Shown here one piece after another: positions 1 to 9,522 of a DNA stretch of 64,000 nucleotides. The notes beneath the pieces were generated by a model. It did no database searches and had not been told where the DNA came from. It saw nothing but the letters and a program-made list of their open reading frames with translations. The DNA lies in NCBI RefSeq assembly GCF_021025955.1, contig NZ_JAJNCL010000013.1, positions 89,835 to 153,834 on the forward strand. The letters are read 5' to 3'. Numbering within the stretch: position 1 is the stretch's first letter; each line of letters starts with the position of its first letter. This stretch comes from Rhodococcus qingshengii. Lineage in GTDB: Bacteria; Actinomycetota; Actinomycetes; Mycobacteriales; Mycobacteriaceae. The position numbers and the translations under genes are program-made.

Positions 1-1
1 G

Positions 2-511
2 ATGGTAGCCACGGCCGACGAGGCGAAAAGCTTTGCAGAACTTGCGCGTTCGCGGGGCATCGGCAAAGTGGGAGCAATGATCGAGATTCCAGCTGCCGCG
101 TTGCGGGCGCGGGACCTCCTGAGACATCTCGATTTCGTCAGTATCGGTACCAATGATCTGAGCCAGTACACCTGCGCCGTGGATCGTATGGCCGGAGGCC
201 TGGCGCAACTGCTCGATCCGTGGCAGCCGGCGGTCCTCGATCTGATCGCGATGGTCGGTCAGGCGGGCGCCGACGCCGGGAAACCGGTTGGCGTGTGCGG
301 TGAATCCGCGTCGGATCCGCTGTTAGCTCCGGTTCTGGTGGGTTTGGGCGTCACGAGCCTGTCGATGTCGGTCCCGGCGTTGGGCGCAGTCCGCTCGCAA
401 CTGGCCTCTCTCGATCTGGCGGTGTGCAAGGACATGGCAGCGGCGGCGCGGGGCGCGCGAAACCCGATCGAGGGTAGAGCGGCCGTCGCGCGGATTCGCG
501 AGTCCGCATGA
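2..511 (+). CDS. ptsI: Phosphoenolpyruvate-protein phosphotransferase (PTS enzyme I), C-terminal part
   Basis: This is the last 169 residues of an enzyme I of the sugar phosphotransferase system; the gene is cut by the left edge of the window. Enzyme I takes phosphate from PEP and passes it to HPr in the cytoplasm. The PEP-binding signature GTNDLSQYTCAVDR lies at residues 49-62 of the visible part, and the active-site Cys of the PEP-utilising C-terminal domain is in CGESA (Cys99). Full-length family members have about 570 residues, so roughly 400 are missing. The stop overlaps the nagA start by 4 bp (ATGA), which argues for one transcript with nagA-nagB and for a PTS that imports N-acetylglucosamine. 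Confidence 0.88.
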   Translation: MVATADEAKSFAELARSRGIGKVGAMIEIPAAALRARDLLRHLDFVSIGTNDLSQYTCAVDRMAGGLAQLLDPWQPAVLDLIAMVGQAGADAGKPVGVCGESASDPLLAPVLVGLGVTSLSMSVPALGAVRSQLASLDLAVCKDMAAAARGARNPIEGRAAVARIRESA

Positions 512-1749
512 GCACGCCAGGCTCGGCCACGGTAATCAATCCGATTGTTCTGCGGGGAACGGTGATCGGGTCACCGATCGGCAAGATTCACGACGGTGTT
601 GTCGTCGTGGACGGTGAGAAGATCAGCTGGGTCGGCTCCGCAGCGGACTATGTCGCGTCGGCGCCCGTCTTTGCCATTCCGGAACGTTCCGACTCGTTGA
701 TCATGCCTGGACTGATCGATGTCCACAGTCACGGCGCAGCGGGTGCTGGTTTTCCGAACACCGACGCGGATGGAGCGAGCCGCGCGGCAGCGCATCATTG
801 TGAGCACGGCACGACCGGAATGTTGGCCAGCCTGGTCTCCGCGCCGCGCGCAGATCTGGTGCGGCAAGCAGCGATGCTCGCCGATCTGGTCGAACGCGGT
901 GAACTCCTGGGTATCCACCTCGAGGGGCCGTTCATCAACGGCGTCCGCTGCGGTGCACAGGATCCGGCGGCGATCATTCCCGGTGATCCGGTTCTGCTCG
1001 AAGCCGTGTGCGACGCCGCGCGGGGGACCGTACGGTCCATGACTCTGGCACCGGAGACCGAGAATTTCGAAGAGTTGCTCGCGATCATGCGTCATCGCAA
1101 CATCGTGCCGAGTTTCGGTCACACCGATGCCGACGCGGCAACGACGTCGGCGCGCATCGATGCTGCAGTGCACGGGGAGTGGGGCGGTGAGATCAGCGCA
1201 ACGCACCTCTTCAACGGCATGCCGCCGCTGCATCATCGATCGCCGGGCCCCGTAGCGTCGTGCCTGGCGGCGGCGGCGCGAGGCGAGATGGTGGTGGAAC
1301 TGATCGCAGACGGAGTGCATCTTGCACCCGAGACCGTGTCGATGGTGTTCGACGCGGTCGGACCGGACCAGATCGCCTTGGTGAGTGACTCGATGGCCGC
1401 CGCGGGAATGGACGACGGCGACTACCAACTCGGTGCGCTCGACGTCACCGTACAGGCGGGCGTCGCACGGCTCGCGACGACCGACGGCTCGGCCGGCGCG
1501 ATCGCCGGAGGGACCGCGAAGTTGCTCGACGTGCTGCGCAGCACTGTCTTCGAAGGCGGCGTCGCGCTGGAAGACGCTGTCGCAGCGGCAACTCGGAGCC
1601 CAGCGCGTCTGCTCGGGGTTGGCGACCTGATCGGATCGCTGGCTGTGGGCTGCCGAGCCGACATCCTGGTCACCGATCGTCAATTGCGCCTGGGGCGTGT
1701 ACTGCTCGGCGGAAAAGCCGCAGGAAAGGAACATTCATGGAAATCGTAA
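508..1749 (+). CDS. nagA: N-acetylglucosamine-6-phosphate deacetylase
   Basis: Amidohydrolase-superfamily enzyme of 413 residues, a little above the usual 380-400. It removes acetate from GlcNAc-6-P to give glucosamine-6-P. Visible features are the N-terminal metal-site HxH (His73, His75 in DVHSHG), HLEGPFI with its metal-ligand Glu, FGHTDA, HLFNGM, and the catalytic Asp in VSDSMAAAG. The ATG lies inside the ptsI stop (ATGA), and the 3' end overlaps nagB by 13 bp, so the three genes are translationally coupled. The order ptsI-nagA-nagB fits import and phosphorylation, deacetylation, then deamination to fructose-6-P. Confidence 0.93.
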   Translation: MSTPGSATVINPIVLRGTVIGSPIGKIHDGVVVVDGEKISWVGSAADYVASAPVFAIPERSDSLIMPGLIDVHSHGAAGAGFPNTDADGASRAAAHHCEHGTTGMLASLVSAPRADLVRQAAMLADLVERGELLGIHLEGPFINGVRCGAQDPAAIIPGDPVLLEAVCDAARGTVRSMTLAPETENFEELLAIMRHRNIVPSFGHTDADAATTSARIDAAVHGEWGGEISATHLFNGMPPLHHRSPGPVASCLAAAARGEMVVELIADGVHLAPETVSMVFDAVGPDQIALVSDSMAAAGMDDGDYQLGALDVTVQAGVARLATTDGSAGAIAGGTAKLLDVLRSTVFEGGVALEDAVAAATRSPARLLGVGDLIGSLAVGCRADILVTDRQLRLGRVLLGGKAAGKEHSWKS

Positions 1750-2516
1750 TTCAGCCGACACCCGCGGAGGTCGACTCGACCGTCGCGGACATCGTCGAAG
1801 GCTACCTCAGAGCTGGGGCGACGACGCTCGGGCTTGCAACGGGGTCGTCGCCGATCGGAACCTATCGTGAACTGGCAGCGAGGCATCGCGACGCCGAACT
1901 CGACTTCTCGCTTGCCCGTGCCTTCCTGCTCGACGAGTACCTGGGATTGCCGAAACGCCATCCGCAGTCGTACTACTCGGTGATTCGGTCGGAGTTCGTC
2001 GACCACGTCAACCTGGATCCGGCGATGGTGTCCAGCCCCAATGGTGAAGCGCCTTGCCCGGAGCAGGAGATCGCCCGGTACGACCAGAGCATCGCGGCGG
2101 CCGGGGGAGTGGACGTACAGTTGCTCGGCATCGGCACCGACGGCCACATCGGCTTCAACGAGCCCGGATCGTCGTTGACCTCGAGAACTCGCGTGAAGAC
2201 GCTGACCGAGCAGACCCGGATCGACAACGCACGGTTCTTCGACGGTGTGGACGACGTCCCACACCACGTGCTCACTCAGGGGCTCGGAACCATCAGCGAT
2301 GCAAGGCATCTGGTGATGATCGCGACCGGGGAAGGCAAGGCTGATGCGATCGCCGCTGCCGTCGAAGGTCCGTTGTCTGCGTTCTGCCCGGCTTCGGTGA
2401 TGCAATTGCATCGCCATGTCACCGTCGTGATCGACGAAGCCGCGGCCAGTTCGCTCAAACTGGCCGATTACTACCGGTACGCTCTCGAACACAAGCCGTC
2501 GTGGCAGTCCTTCTGA
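1737..2516 (+). CDS. nagB: Glucosamine-6-phosphate deaminase
   Basis: A 259-residue isomerase/deaminase that turns glucosamine-6-P into fructose-6-P and ammonia, feeding amino sugars into glycolysis. Family blocks are in order: LATGSSPIGTYREL near residue 35, LLDEYLGL with the proton-abstracting Asp near 65, and GIGTDGHIGFNEPGS with the ring-opening His near 135. The length matches the bacterial family (about 260-270). The start overlaps nagA by 13 bp and has AGGAA just upstream, within the nagA coding sequence. No C-terminal allosteric extension is evident. Confidence 0.94.
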   Translation: MEIVIQPTPAEVDSTVADIVEGYLRAGATTLGLATGSSPIGTYRELAARHRDAELDFSLARAFLLDEYLGLPKRHPQSYYSVIRSEFVDHVNLDPAMVSSPNGEAPCPEQEIARYDQSIAAAGGVDVQLLGIGTDGHIGFNEPGSSLTSRTRVKTLTEQTRIDNARFFDGVDDVPHHVLTQGLGTISDARHLVMIATGEGKADAIAAAVEGPLSAFCPASVMQLHRHVTVVIDEAAASSLKLADYYRYALEHKPSWQSF

Positions 2517-2517
2517 C

Positions 2518-3237
2518 ATGACCGTTTTGGAACTGGCTGTGCAGGACGTGCGGGGGGCGAGGATCGCCCGTTCGGTAGGAGCGACTCGAGTCGAGGTGTG
2601 TGCGGCCCTCGGCCCGACGGGGGGAGTGACGCCCAGCATCGGAGTGATCGAGGCGGCGTCAGAAGTGGGGATCGCGGTTCACCCGCTGATCCGTCCGCGC
2701 GCTGGAGGTTTCGTGTTCTCGCCCGACGAAGTGTGGGTAATGGAGCACGACGTCCGTGCTGCGGTGGCCGGTGGAGCTTCCGGTGTCGTGATCGGCGCTC
2801 TGACAGAGGACAATTTGATCGACACAGTCGTGCTGCGTCGGATCGTCGGATGCGTGGACCGGGCGAGGGTTGAGGTGACGGTGCATCGTGCGATGGATGT
2901 GGTTGCCGACCGTCTGACCGCGCTGGACGAACTGATCGACCTGGGCGTGACCCGCGTGCTGACCTCCGGGGGTGCAGACACCTGCAGCGAGGGGCTCGAA
3001 GAGATCGGACGAATGGTCGAACATGCCGCGGGCCGGATCCAGATCATGGCGGGTGGCGGAATAACCGTCGACGACATCGCGGCAATCACTGCCGTCGGCG
3101 TCGATGCGGTGCATCTCTCGGCACGCAAGGTTGTCGCAGCGTCCGGGGGCCCGGGCGGAGGATCAGACGGATACGACGTCACCGATGCCGGAATTGCGCG
3201 CGAGGCTGCGTTAGCGCTCCGCGCTGTGAGTGCTTAG
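2518..3237 (+). CDS. cutC: CutC-family protein
   Basis: A 239-residue TIM-barrel protein of the CutC family, historically linked to copper tolerance; the enzymatic role is unsettled. Recognisable pieces are LELAVQD at the N terminus, ALGPTGGVTPS, HPLIRPRAGGFVFS, the VVIGALTEDN strand, VHRAMDV and RVLTSGGADT. It begins one base after the nagB stop, so it is the last gene of the nag transcript. Placement with nag genes is common in Gram-positive bacteria and suggests a link to amino-sugar metabolism rather than to copper, but that is inference. The first in-frame ATG is used. Confidence 0.85.
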   Translation: MTVLELAVQDVRGARIARSVGATRVEVCAALGPTGGVTPSIGVIEAASEVGIAVHPLIRPRAGGFVFSPDEVWVMEHDVRAAVAGGASGVVIGALTEDNLIDTVVLRRIVGCVDRARVEVTVHRAMDVVADRLTALDELIDLGVTRVLTSGGADTCSEGLEEIGRMVEHAAGRIQIMAGGGITVDDIAAITAVGVDAVHLSARKVVAASGGPGGGSDGYDVTDAGIAREAALALRAVSA

Positions 3238-3278
3238 AGAGCCCTAGGACTCCTTAACCACTCACGGCCCTTGGGCTC

Positions 3279-3318
3279 TAGACATACATGGACATCCAAC
3301 TATAGGATGGTAGACATA
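3279..3318 (+). repeat. Direct repeat TAGACATA, 32 bp apart, upstream of mmsA
   Basis: TAGACATA occurs at 3279-3286 and again at 3311-3318, about three helical turns apart, in the 132-bp gap between cutC and mmsA. It may be a regulator site for the valine operon. No regulator gene stands next to it. Confidence 0.35.
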
Positions 3319-3369
3319 TTCACTGCTGCCTCTTCGGCGGTCCATACGAGCAAGGAACGGGTTAGCACA

Positions 3370-4887
3370 ATGGTTGAAAATGCGACGGTTCACGAGTTGA
3401 CGCACTTCGTCGGTGGCAAGCGTGTTCCCGGGACCTCTGATCGATTTGCGGACGTGTTCGATCCCAACACCGGCAAGGTGCAGGCCCGCGTCCCCCTCGC
3501 GAGCAAGGCCGAGACCGAAGCCATCATCGCCAATGCCGAAGAGGCGCAGCTGGTGTGGGCGGCGTACAACCCGCAGAAGCGCGCCCGCGTGCTGATGAAA
3601 TTCCTGCAGCTCGCCCAGGCCGAGATGGATTCTCTGGCCCGCCTGCTTTCGTCCGAGCACGGCAAGACCGTCGCCGACGCCAAGGGTGACATTCAGCGTG
3701 GCCTCGAGGTCATCGAATTCGCTGTCGGCGCTCCGCACCTGCTCAAGGGTGAATTCACCGAGAGTGCCGGCACCGGCATCGACGTGTACTCCATGCGTCA
3801 GCCGCTCGGCGTCGTCGCCGGTATCACGCCCTTCAACTTCCCCGCGATGATCCCGTTGTGGAAGGCCGGTCCCGCCCTCGCCGCCGGTAACGCCTTCATC
3901 CTCAAGCCCTCCGAGCGTGACCCTTCCGTCCCGCTGCGCCTGGCCGAGCTGTTCCTCGAAGCAGGACTGCCCGCGGGCGTGTTCAACGTGGTCAACGGTG
4001 ACAAGGAAGTTGTCGACGTCCTGCTCACCGACGACCGCATCAAGGCTGTCGGCTTCGTCGGCTCCACGCCGATCGCTCAGTACATCTACGAGACGGCCGC
4101 AGCTCACGGCAAGCGCGCACAGTGCTTCGGTGGCGCCAAGAACCACGCGATCGTCATGCCGGACGCCGACCTCGACGAGGTTGCCGACGCCCTGATCGGT
4201 GCCGGCTACGGCAGCGCCGGCGAGCGTTGCATGGCCATCTCGGTTGCCGTTCCTGTCGGCGAGGAGACCGCGGACGCTCTTGTCGCGAAGCTGAAGGAGC
4301 GGGTCGCGAAGCTCAAGATCGGTCGCAGTGACGACGAAGGTGTCGATTTCGGTCCGCTCGTTTGCCAGGATGCCCTCGACCGCGTCAACAACTACGTGCA
4401 GATCGGCATCGACGAGGGCGCAACGGCAGTCGTCGACGGCCGCGGCTTCACTCTCGAAGGCCACGAAGGCGGATTCTTCGCCGGCGCAACCTTGTTCGAC
4501 AACGTCACCTCGGACATGCGCATCTACAAGGAAGAGATCTTCGGACCCGTCCTCCAGGTGGTCCGCGCTGCCGATTACGAAGAGGCGCTGCGTCTTCCGA
4601 CCGAACACGAGTACGGCAACGGTGTCTCCATCTTCACCCGCGACGGCGATACCGCGCGTGACTTCACCGCCCGCGTCAACGTCGGCATGGTCGGCGTCAA
4701 CGTGCCGATCCCGGTCCCGATCGCCTACCACACGTTCGGTGGCTGGAAGCGCTCCGGATTCGGTGACCTGAACCAGCACGGTCCCGACTCCTTCCGCTTC
4801 TACACCAAGACCAAGACCGTGACGCAGCGCTGGCCTTCCGGCAAGAAGGAAGAGACCAACCACTTCGTCATCCCCACGATGAACTGA
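3370..4887 (+). CDS. mmsA: CoA-acylating methylmalonate-semialdehyde dehydrogenase
   Basis: Aldehyde dehydrogenase of 505 residues that oxidises methylmalonate semialdehyde to propionyl-CoA in valine breakdown. ALDH features include [27 protein letters not shown] (the nucleotide-binding GSTP turn), the catalytic Cys in GERCMAIS, and [12 protein letters not shown]. The GERCM form and the ending [13 protein letters not shown] are typical of the MmsA branch. The start is set at ATG 3370, which has AAGGAACGG nine bases upstream; the frame stays open back to 3271 but that extension has no ribosome binding site and atypical sequence. It is the first gene of a five-gene valine/isobutyrate operon running to 8810. 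Confidence 0.93.
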   Translation: MVENATVHELTHFVGGKRVPGTSDRFADVFDPNTGKVQARVPLASKAETEAIIANAEEAQLVWAAYNPQKRARVLMKFLQLAQAEMDSLARLLSSEHGKTVADAKGDIQRGLEVIEFAVGAPHLLKGEFTESAGTGIDVYSMRQPLGVVAGITPFNFPAMIPLWKAGPALAAGNAFILKPSERDPSVPLRLAELFLEAGLPAGVFNVVNGDKEVVDVLLTDDRIKAVGFVGSTPIAQYIYETAAAHGKRAQCFGGAKNHAIVMPDADLDEVADALIGAGYGSAGERCMAISVAVPVGEETADALVAKLKERVAKLKIGRSDDEGVDFGPLVCQDALDRVNNYVQIGIDEGATAVVDGRGFTLEGHEGGFFAGATLFDNVTSDMRIYKEEIFGPVLQVVRAADYEEALRLPTEHEYGNGVSIFTRDGDTARDFTARVNVGMVGVNVPIPVPIAYHTFGGWKRSGFGDLNQHGPDSFRFYTKTKTVTQRWPSGKKEETNHFVIPTMN

Positions 4888-4901
4888 TCGGAACACTTTC
4901 C

Positions 4902-6062
4902 ATGTTTACTCTGACCGATGACGAGCGGGCGATTCGCGACACTGCTCGCGACTTCGCGGCCGAGCATCTGGCGCCCAACGCAGTGGAGTGGGATCAGACC
5001 AAGCATTTCCCGGTGGACGTCCTCCGTAAGGCGGCGTCCCTGGGGATGGGCGGTATCTACATTCGTGAAGACGTGGGTGGCAGTGAACTGAGCCGCGTCG
5101 ACGCTGCCCGGATCTTCGAAGAACTGGCCAAGGGCGATCCGTCGATCGCCGCATACATCTCCATCCACAACATGGTCACGTGGATGATCGACCAGTTCGG
5201 CAACGACGAACAGCGCCGCAAGTGGGTGCCCGGACTCTGCTCGATGGATCAACTGGGCAGCTACTGCCTCACCGAACCCGGTGCGGGCTCCGATGCTGCG
5301 GGCCTGAGCACGAAGGCCGTTCGCGACGGTGACGACTACATCCTCAACGGCGTCAAGCAGTTCATTTCCGGCGCAGGCACTTCCGACGTGTACGTCGTGA
5401 TGGCGCGCACCGGATCTGCAGGTGCCAAGGGCATTTCGGCATTCATCGTGCCCAAGGATTCACCCGGACTGTCGTTCGGCGCCAACGAGGTCAAGATGGG
5501 CTGGAACGCACAGCCCACTCGTCAGGTGATCTTCGAAGACGTGCGCGTTCCCGCTGCCAACATGCTCGGTGAAGAGGGCAGTGGATTCCGCATCGCCATG
5601 AAGGGTCTCAACGGCGGCCGACTGAACATCGCCGCCTGCTCGGTGGGTGGAGCTCAAGCTGCGCTGGAGAAAGCCGTCGCATATCTGGTGGATCGCAAGG
5701 CTTTCGGTTCGGCGCTGATCGAGTCGCAGGCCCTGCAGTTCCAGCTCGCCGACATGCGCACAGAACTCGAAGCGGCCAGGACACTACTGTGGCGCGCCGC
5801 CGCAGCACTCGAAGACGGAGCGTCCGACGTCGTGGAGCTGTGTGCGATGGCCAAGCGCTTCGCGACCGACACCGGATTCGACGTTGCCAACAAGGCTCTC
5901 CAGCTTCACGGCGGGTACGGCTATCTTGCTGAGTACGGGATCGAGAAGATCGTCCGCGATCTTCGGGTTCATCAGATCCTCGAAGGCAGCAACGAGATCA
6001 TGAGGGTGGTCATCGCGCGCAGCGTGGTCGCATCAGGTCAGGGAAAGCAGGGAGCAGCATGA
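4902..6062 (+). CDS. Acyl-CoA dehydrogenase, probably isobutyryl-CoA dehydrogenase
   Basis: FAD flavoenzyme of 386 residues with the three-domain acyl-CoA dehydrogenase layout. Visible blocks are [13 protein letters not shown] (acyl-CoA/FAD contact), [16 protein letters not shown], and the C-terminal [19 protein letters not shown] followed by [16 protein letters not shown], which marks the short-chain branch. The position between mmsA and a 3-hydroxyisobutyryl-CoA hydrolase gene points to isobutyryl-CoA as substrate, giving methacrylyl-CoA. It starts 14 bp after mmsA and its stop overlaps the next start by 4 bp (ATGA). The substrate is inferred from the neighbours. Confidence 0.9.
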   Translation: MFTLTDDERAIRDTARDFAAEHLAPNAVEWDQTKHFPVDVLRKAASLGMGGIYIREDVGGSELSRVDAARIFEELAKGDPSIAAYISIHNMVTWMIDQFGNDEQRRKWVPGLCSMDQLGSYCLTEPGAGSDAAGLSTKAVRDGDDYILNGVKQFISGAGTSDVYVVMARTGSAGAKGISAFIVPKDSPGLSFGANEVKMGWNAQPTRQVIFEDVRVPAANMLGEEGSGFRIAMKGLNGGRLNIAACSVGGAQAALEKAVAYLVDRKAFGSALIESQALQFQLADMRTELEAARTLLWRAAAALEDGASDVVELCAMAKRFATDTGFDVANKALQLHGGYGYLAEYGIEKIVRDLRVHQILEGSNEIMRVVIARSVVASGQGKQGAA

Positions 6063-7117
6063 GCGACGAGCTCGAGGTATTGATCGAAAAGCGTGACGGA
6101 CTGGGGCTCATCACCCTCAACCGGCCCAAGGCGATCAACGCCCTCAACCATTCGATGGTCAAGGCGATGGCCAAGGCACTCGAGGAATGGAAGTCCGACG
6201 ACGACGTCAAGGCAGTCGTACTCACGGGCGCCGGCGAACGCGGTCTGTGCGCGGGCGGCGACATCGTCTCGATCTACCACGACGCCAAGGACGGCAAGAC
6301 CGGTTCGCTCGACTTCTGGCGTGAGGAGTACATCCTCAACTCCGAGATCGCGAACTACCCGAAGCCGTACGTCGCGATCATGGACGGGATCGTCATGGGT
6401 GGTGGCGTCGGAGTGTCCGCACACGGCGACATTCGCATCGTGACCGAGCGTTCGATGATCGGAATGCCCGAGACCGGAATCGGTTTCATCCCTGACGTGG
6501 GCGGAACGTACCTGCTCTCGCGTGCTCCCGGTGAACTCGGAACGCACATCGCGCTCACCACGGCGCGACTGAGCGCCGGGGATGCCATCGCAGCGGGCTT
6601 CGCGGATCACTTCATCCCGTCGGAGAACATCGAGACGTTCATCGCCGCTCTCGCGTCGTCCTCGGTTGCCGAAGCCGTGGCGCAGTACGCGGAGCCGGCT
6701 CCGGTGTCGGAGCTGTTGGCCCAGCAAAGCTGGATCGACGCCGCGTACTCGGCTGACGACGTCTCCACCATCGTCGAGCGTCTTCGCTCGAGTGGAATCC
6801 CCGAGGCGGAGAAGGCGGCGGAGCAGATTCTCGGCAAGTCCCCGATCGCGTTGTCGGTGACCCTGCGATCCCTGCGACACGCCAAGGAAGCGGCAGGCCT
6901 GGAGGAGGTCCTCAACGAGGAGTTCCGGGTCTCGACGGCTGCGCTCGCCTCATACGATCTGGTCGAGGGCATTCGCGCTCAGGTCGTCGAGAAGGACCGA
7001 AACCCGAAGTGGTCGCCGGCAACTCTCGACGAGGTCACGGCAGAATCCGTCGATGCCTACTTCGCTCCGCTGGGCGACAACGAGCTCGGACTGACCCCCC
7101 AACCGCAAGGCAACTGA
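6059..7117 (+). CDS. 3-hydroxyisobutyryl-CoA hydrolase (crotonase superfamily)
   Basis: A 352-residue crotonase-fold protein, longer than simple enoyl-CoA hydratases (about 260) and matching the HIBYL-CoA hydrolase branch. Diagnostic pieces are [21 protein letters not shown] (oxyanion hole), the [17 protein letters not shown] block, [26 protein letters not shown] split across two segments, and the C-terminal extension ending in an [16 protein letters not shown] motif. It would release free 3-hydroxyisobutyrate from its CoA ester, the step that frees valine carbon from CoA before MmsB. Coupled by ATGA to the acyl-CoA dehydrogenase. Annotation pipelines often call this family just enoyl-CoA hydratase. 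Confidence 0.88.
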   Translation: MSDELEVLIEKRDGLGLITLNRPKAINALNHSMVKAMAKALEEWKSDDDVKAVVLTGAGERGLCAGGDIVSIYHDAKDGKTGSLDFWREEYILNSEIANYPKPYVAIMDGIVMGGGVGVSAHGDIRIVTERSMIGMPETGIGFIPDVGGTYLLSRAPGELGTHIALTTARLSAGDAIAAGFADHFIPSENIETFIAALASSSVAEAVAQYAEPAPVSELLAQQSWIDAAYSADDVSTIVERLRSSGIPEAEKAAEQILGKSPIALSVTLRSLRHAKEAAGLEEVLNEEFRVSTAALASYDLVEGIRAQVVEKDRNPKWSPATLDEVTAESVDAYFAPLGDNELGLTPQPQGN

Positions 7118-7140
7118 TCACCGCCGAAGGAGCATCACTA

Positions 7141-8034
7141 ATGAGCACCATTGGATTTATCGGACTCGGTCACATGGGTGGCCCGATGGCGGCCAACCTC
7201 GTCAAGGCCGGACACAAGGTCGTCGGTTTCGACCTGGCACCTGCGGCGCTGGAGCAGGCAGTCAAAGACGGTGCATCGGTAGCGGATTCGGCTGTCGACG
7301 CCGTTCGCGGTGCCGACGTCGTGATCACGATGCTGCCGAGCGGTAAGCACGTTCTCGGTCTGTACGAGGAACTGCTGCCGGTGGCGACACCGGGCACGCT
7401 GTTCATCGACTGTTCCACCATCGACGTCGCCGATGCCCGCGAGGCACACGACAAAGCCGAAGCAGCCGGTCACCGCAGCGTCGACGCACCGGTCTCCGGT
7501 GGAGTCGTCGGGGCAACCGCAGGCACTCTCGCATTCATGGTCGGCGGTTCCGAGGCGGACTTCCAGGCCGCGTCACCGTTGCTGGACGTGATGGGCCGCA
7601 AGGTCGTTCACTGCGGCGACGCCGGTGTCGGCCAGGCAGCCAAGATCTGCAACAACATGATCCTCGGCATTTCGATGATCGCGATCAGCGAAGCCTTCGT
7701 GCTGGGCGAGAAGCTCGGCCTGAGCAACCAGGCGCTCTTCGACGTGGCGTCCAACGCCTCGGGACAGTGCTGGGCACTGACCACCAACTGCCCGGTTCCG
7801 GGACCGGTGCCCACCAGCCCGGCCAACAACGACTACCAGCCCGGCTTTGCCGTCGCACTGATGGACAAGGACCTGGGTCTGGCCGCAAATGCGTTGCGCA
7901 ACAACGGCATCGATGCGGAGATCGGGCTCAAGGCCGCCGAACTCTACAGTCGCTTCCATGCTGCGGGCGGTGGCGGTCAGGACTTCTCTGCCATCATCAA
8001 CGACATCCGTGACCGTTCGACCGAAGGACAGTAG
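7141..8034 (+). CDS. mmsB: 3-hydroxyisobutyrate dehydrogenase
   Basis: NAD-dependent beta-hydroxyacid dehydrogenase of 297 residues that oxidises 3-hydroxyisobutyrate to methylmalonate semialdehyde, the MmsA substrate. The Rossmann motif [16 protein letters not shown] opens the protein. Family signatures [14 protein letters not shown] and [16 protein letters not shown] and the active-site Lys in [12 protein letters not shown] follow. The start is ATG 7141, with GAAGGAG ten bases upstream. The same frame is open from 7009, but that stretch lies inside the previous gene and reads as low-quality Arg-rich protein. The stop overlaps the next GTG start by one base. Confidence 0.94.
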   Translation: MSTIGFIGLGHMGGPMAANLVKAGHKVVGFDLAPAALEQAVKDGASVADSAVDAVRGADVVITMLPSGKHVLGLYEELLPVATPGTLFIDCSTIDVADAREAHDKAEAAGHRSVDAPVSGGVVGATAGTLAFMVGGSEADFQAASPLLDVMGRKVVHCGDAGVGQAAKICNNMILGISMIAISEAFVLGEKLGLSNQALFDVASNASGQCWALTTNCPVPGPVPTSPANNDYQPGFAVALMDKDLGLAANALRNNGIDAEIGLKAAELYSRFHAAGGGGQDFSAIINDIRDRSTEGQ

Positions 8035-8810
8035 TGACCGACTTCAACACCATCATCCTCGAGCGTAAGGGTCGCGTCGGCGTCATCACGCTCAACCGCC
8101 CGAAGGCTCTCAACGCGCTGAACTCCGAGCTGATGAACGAGGTCGTCGCCGCGGTTGCCGACCTCGAAGCGGACAACGGGATCGGAGCCATCCTGATCAC
8201 CGGTTCCGAGCGCGCCTTCGCCGCCGGCGCCGACATCAAGGAAATGCAGTCCAAGACGTACATGGACGCATACGTCGAAGATTTCTTCACCCCGTGGGAC
8301 CGCGTCGCAGCAGCTCGTAAGCCGCTGATCGCGGCTGTCTCCGGGTACGCGCTCGGTGGTGGCTGCGAGCTGGCGATGCTCTGCGATTTCATCATCGCTT
8401 CGGATACCGCGAAGTTCGGCCAGCCCGAGATCAAGCTCGGTGTCATTCCGGGTATCGGTGGCTCGCAGCGTCTTACGCGCGCGGTGGGCAAGGCCAAGGC
8501 CATGGAACTGTGCCTCACCGGCCGCAACATGGACGCAGAAGAAGCCGAGCGCGCCGGATTGGTAGCTCGGATCGTTCCGGCTGCCGACTTGCTCGACGAC
8601 GCATTGAAGACCGCAACCACCATCGCCGAGATGTCGCTGCCGATTGCGATGATGGCCAAGGAAGCAGTCAACCGCTCCTTCGAGACCACCCTTGCCGAGG
8701 GCGTCCGCTTCGAGCGTCGGGTGTTCCACTCGACCTTCGCGACGGAGGATCAGAAGGAAGGCATGACCGCGTTCGTGGAGAAGCGGTCGGCAGAATTCAA
8801 GCACCGCTGA
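8034..8810 (+). CDS. Enoyl-CoA hydratase
   Basis: A 258-residue crotonase, the length of a classic short-chain enoyl-CoA hydratase. The oxyanion-hole segment [13 protein letters not shown] is near residue 65, and both catalytic Glu positions are present in [13 protein letters not shown] and [15 protein letters not shown]. In this operon it would hydrate methacrylyl-CoA to 3-hydroxyisobutyryl-CoA, completing the path isobutyryl-CoA to propionyl-CoA encoded by the five genes. Translation starts at GTG 8034, sharing one base with the mmsB stop. A strong hairpin 31 bp downstream ends the operon. Confidence 0.92.
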   Translation: MTDFNTIILERKGRVGVITLNRPKALNALNSELMNEVVAAVADLEADNGIGAILITGSERAFAAGADIKEMQSKTYMDAYVEDFFTPWDRVAAARKPLIAAVSGYALGGGCELAMLCDFIIASDTAKFGQPEIKLGVIPGIGGSQRLTRAVGKAKAMELCLTGRNMDAEEAERAGLVARIVPAADLLDDALKTATTIAEMSLPIAMMAKEAVNRSFETTLAEGVRFERRVFHSTFATEDQKEGMTAFVEKRSAEFKHR

Positions 8811-8841
8811 ATTCGGGTAGCGCTGAGTTCCGAAACAGCTG

Positions 8842-8880
8842 AAACTGCCCTCACACTCGTCGAGAGTGTGAGGGCAGTTT
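8842..8880 (+). terminator. Rho-independent terminator, end of the mmsA operon
   Basis: A perfect 17-bp stem (8842-8858 with 8864-8880), 5-base loop GTCGA, followed by a T-rich CTTTG. It separates the valine operon from the convergent MarR gene and could serve both strands, because the stem starts with AAA and ends with TTT. Confidence 0.85.
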
Positions 8881-8903
8881 CTTTGTGTGTACGGGTGGTC
8901 GGT

Positions 8904-9449
8904 TCACCACTTGGTGGGTGCGCCGCCGGTGTCGAAGTCACCCGCAGTCTTGCGAAGTTCAGTGAGGATCGTCACCAATTGCTCGAGCTTGTCCTGCTGG
9001 AGTCCGGGGTGTGCAAACACCTTGCTGTTGAGCATTTCGGTGGCTTCGAGGGCCAGCGCGCGACCCGCGTCGGAGATCTCGATGAGCGTCGCACGTCGAT
9101 CGCTGGGGTGGGGGACCCGCCGAACCAGCTCCGCTTTCTCCAAGCGGTCGACGGCATTGGTGACGCTGGTGGGGTGAACCTGGAGGCGGGCACTGGCCTT
9201 GGCCATCGGGAGTGCGCCCGACCTGGTGAAGGTGAGAAGCGTCAGCAGTTCGTAGCGGGCGAAGGTCAGCCCGAGGGGCTTGAGTACCTCTTCGACCCGC
9301 GCCATCATGATCTGCTGCGCACGCATCACCGACGTGACCGCAGCCATACCGTCGGCGACATCGCTCCAACCGTGCTCCGTCCACTGACGATGCGCCTCTT
9401 CGATGGGGTCGAGGGGGAGCGGCGCGGGGGGAGACATAGGTTCGATCAT
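8904..9449 (-). CDS. MarR-family transcriptional regulator
   Basis: Winged-helix regulator of 181 residues, with about 35 extra N-terminal residues compared with typical 145-residue MarR proteins. The recognition helix region reads LQVHPTSVTNAVDRLEKAELVRR, followed by the DRRA wing turn (SDRRATLIEIS). It lies tail to tail with the valine operon and head to head with the lone mraY gene, with 73 bp between the two starts. Control of that divergent gene, or of itself, is possible but no clear palindrome was recognised. An alternative start is Met5, 12 bases downstream. Confidence 0.85.
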   Translation of the reverse strand: MIEPMSPPAPLPLDPIEEAHRQWTEHGWSDVADGMAAVTSVMRAQQIMMARVEEVLKPLGLTFARYELLTLLTFTRSGALPMAKASARLQVHPTSVTNAVDRLEKAELVRRVPHPSDRRATLIEISDAGRALALEATEMLNSKVFAHPGLQQDKLEQLVTILTELRKTAGDFDTGGAPTKW

Positions 9450-9522
9450 CCCATGCTGCGAAGCGGTCGGGTGCCTTGTCTGATTGTGTGTCGCAGCCGC
9501 TTACGTCTGTAGAGTCCCACGG

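Noticed and set aside
3262..4896. 544-codon minus-strand frame
   Set aside because: Antisense to mmsA, with Val/Asp/Gly-rich shadow composition.
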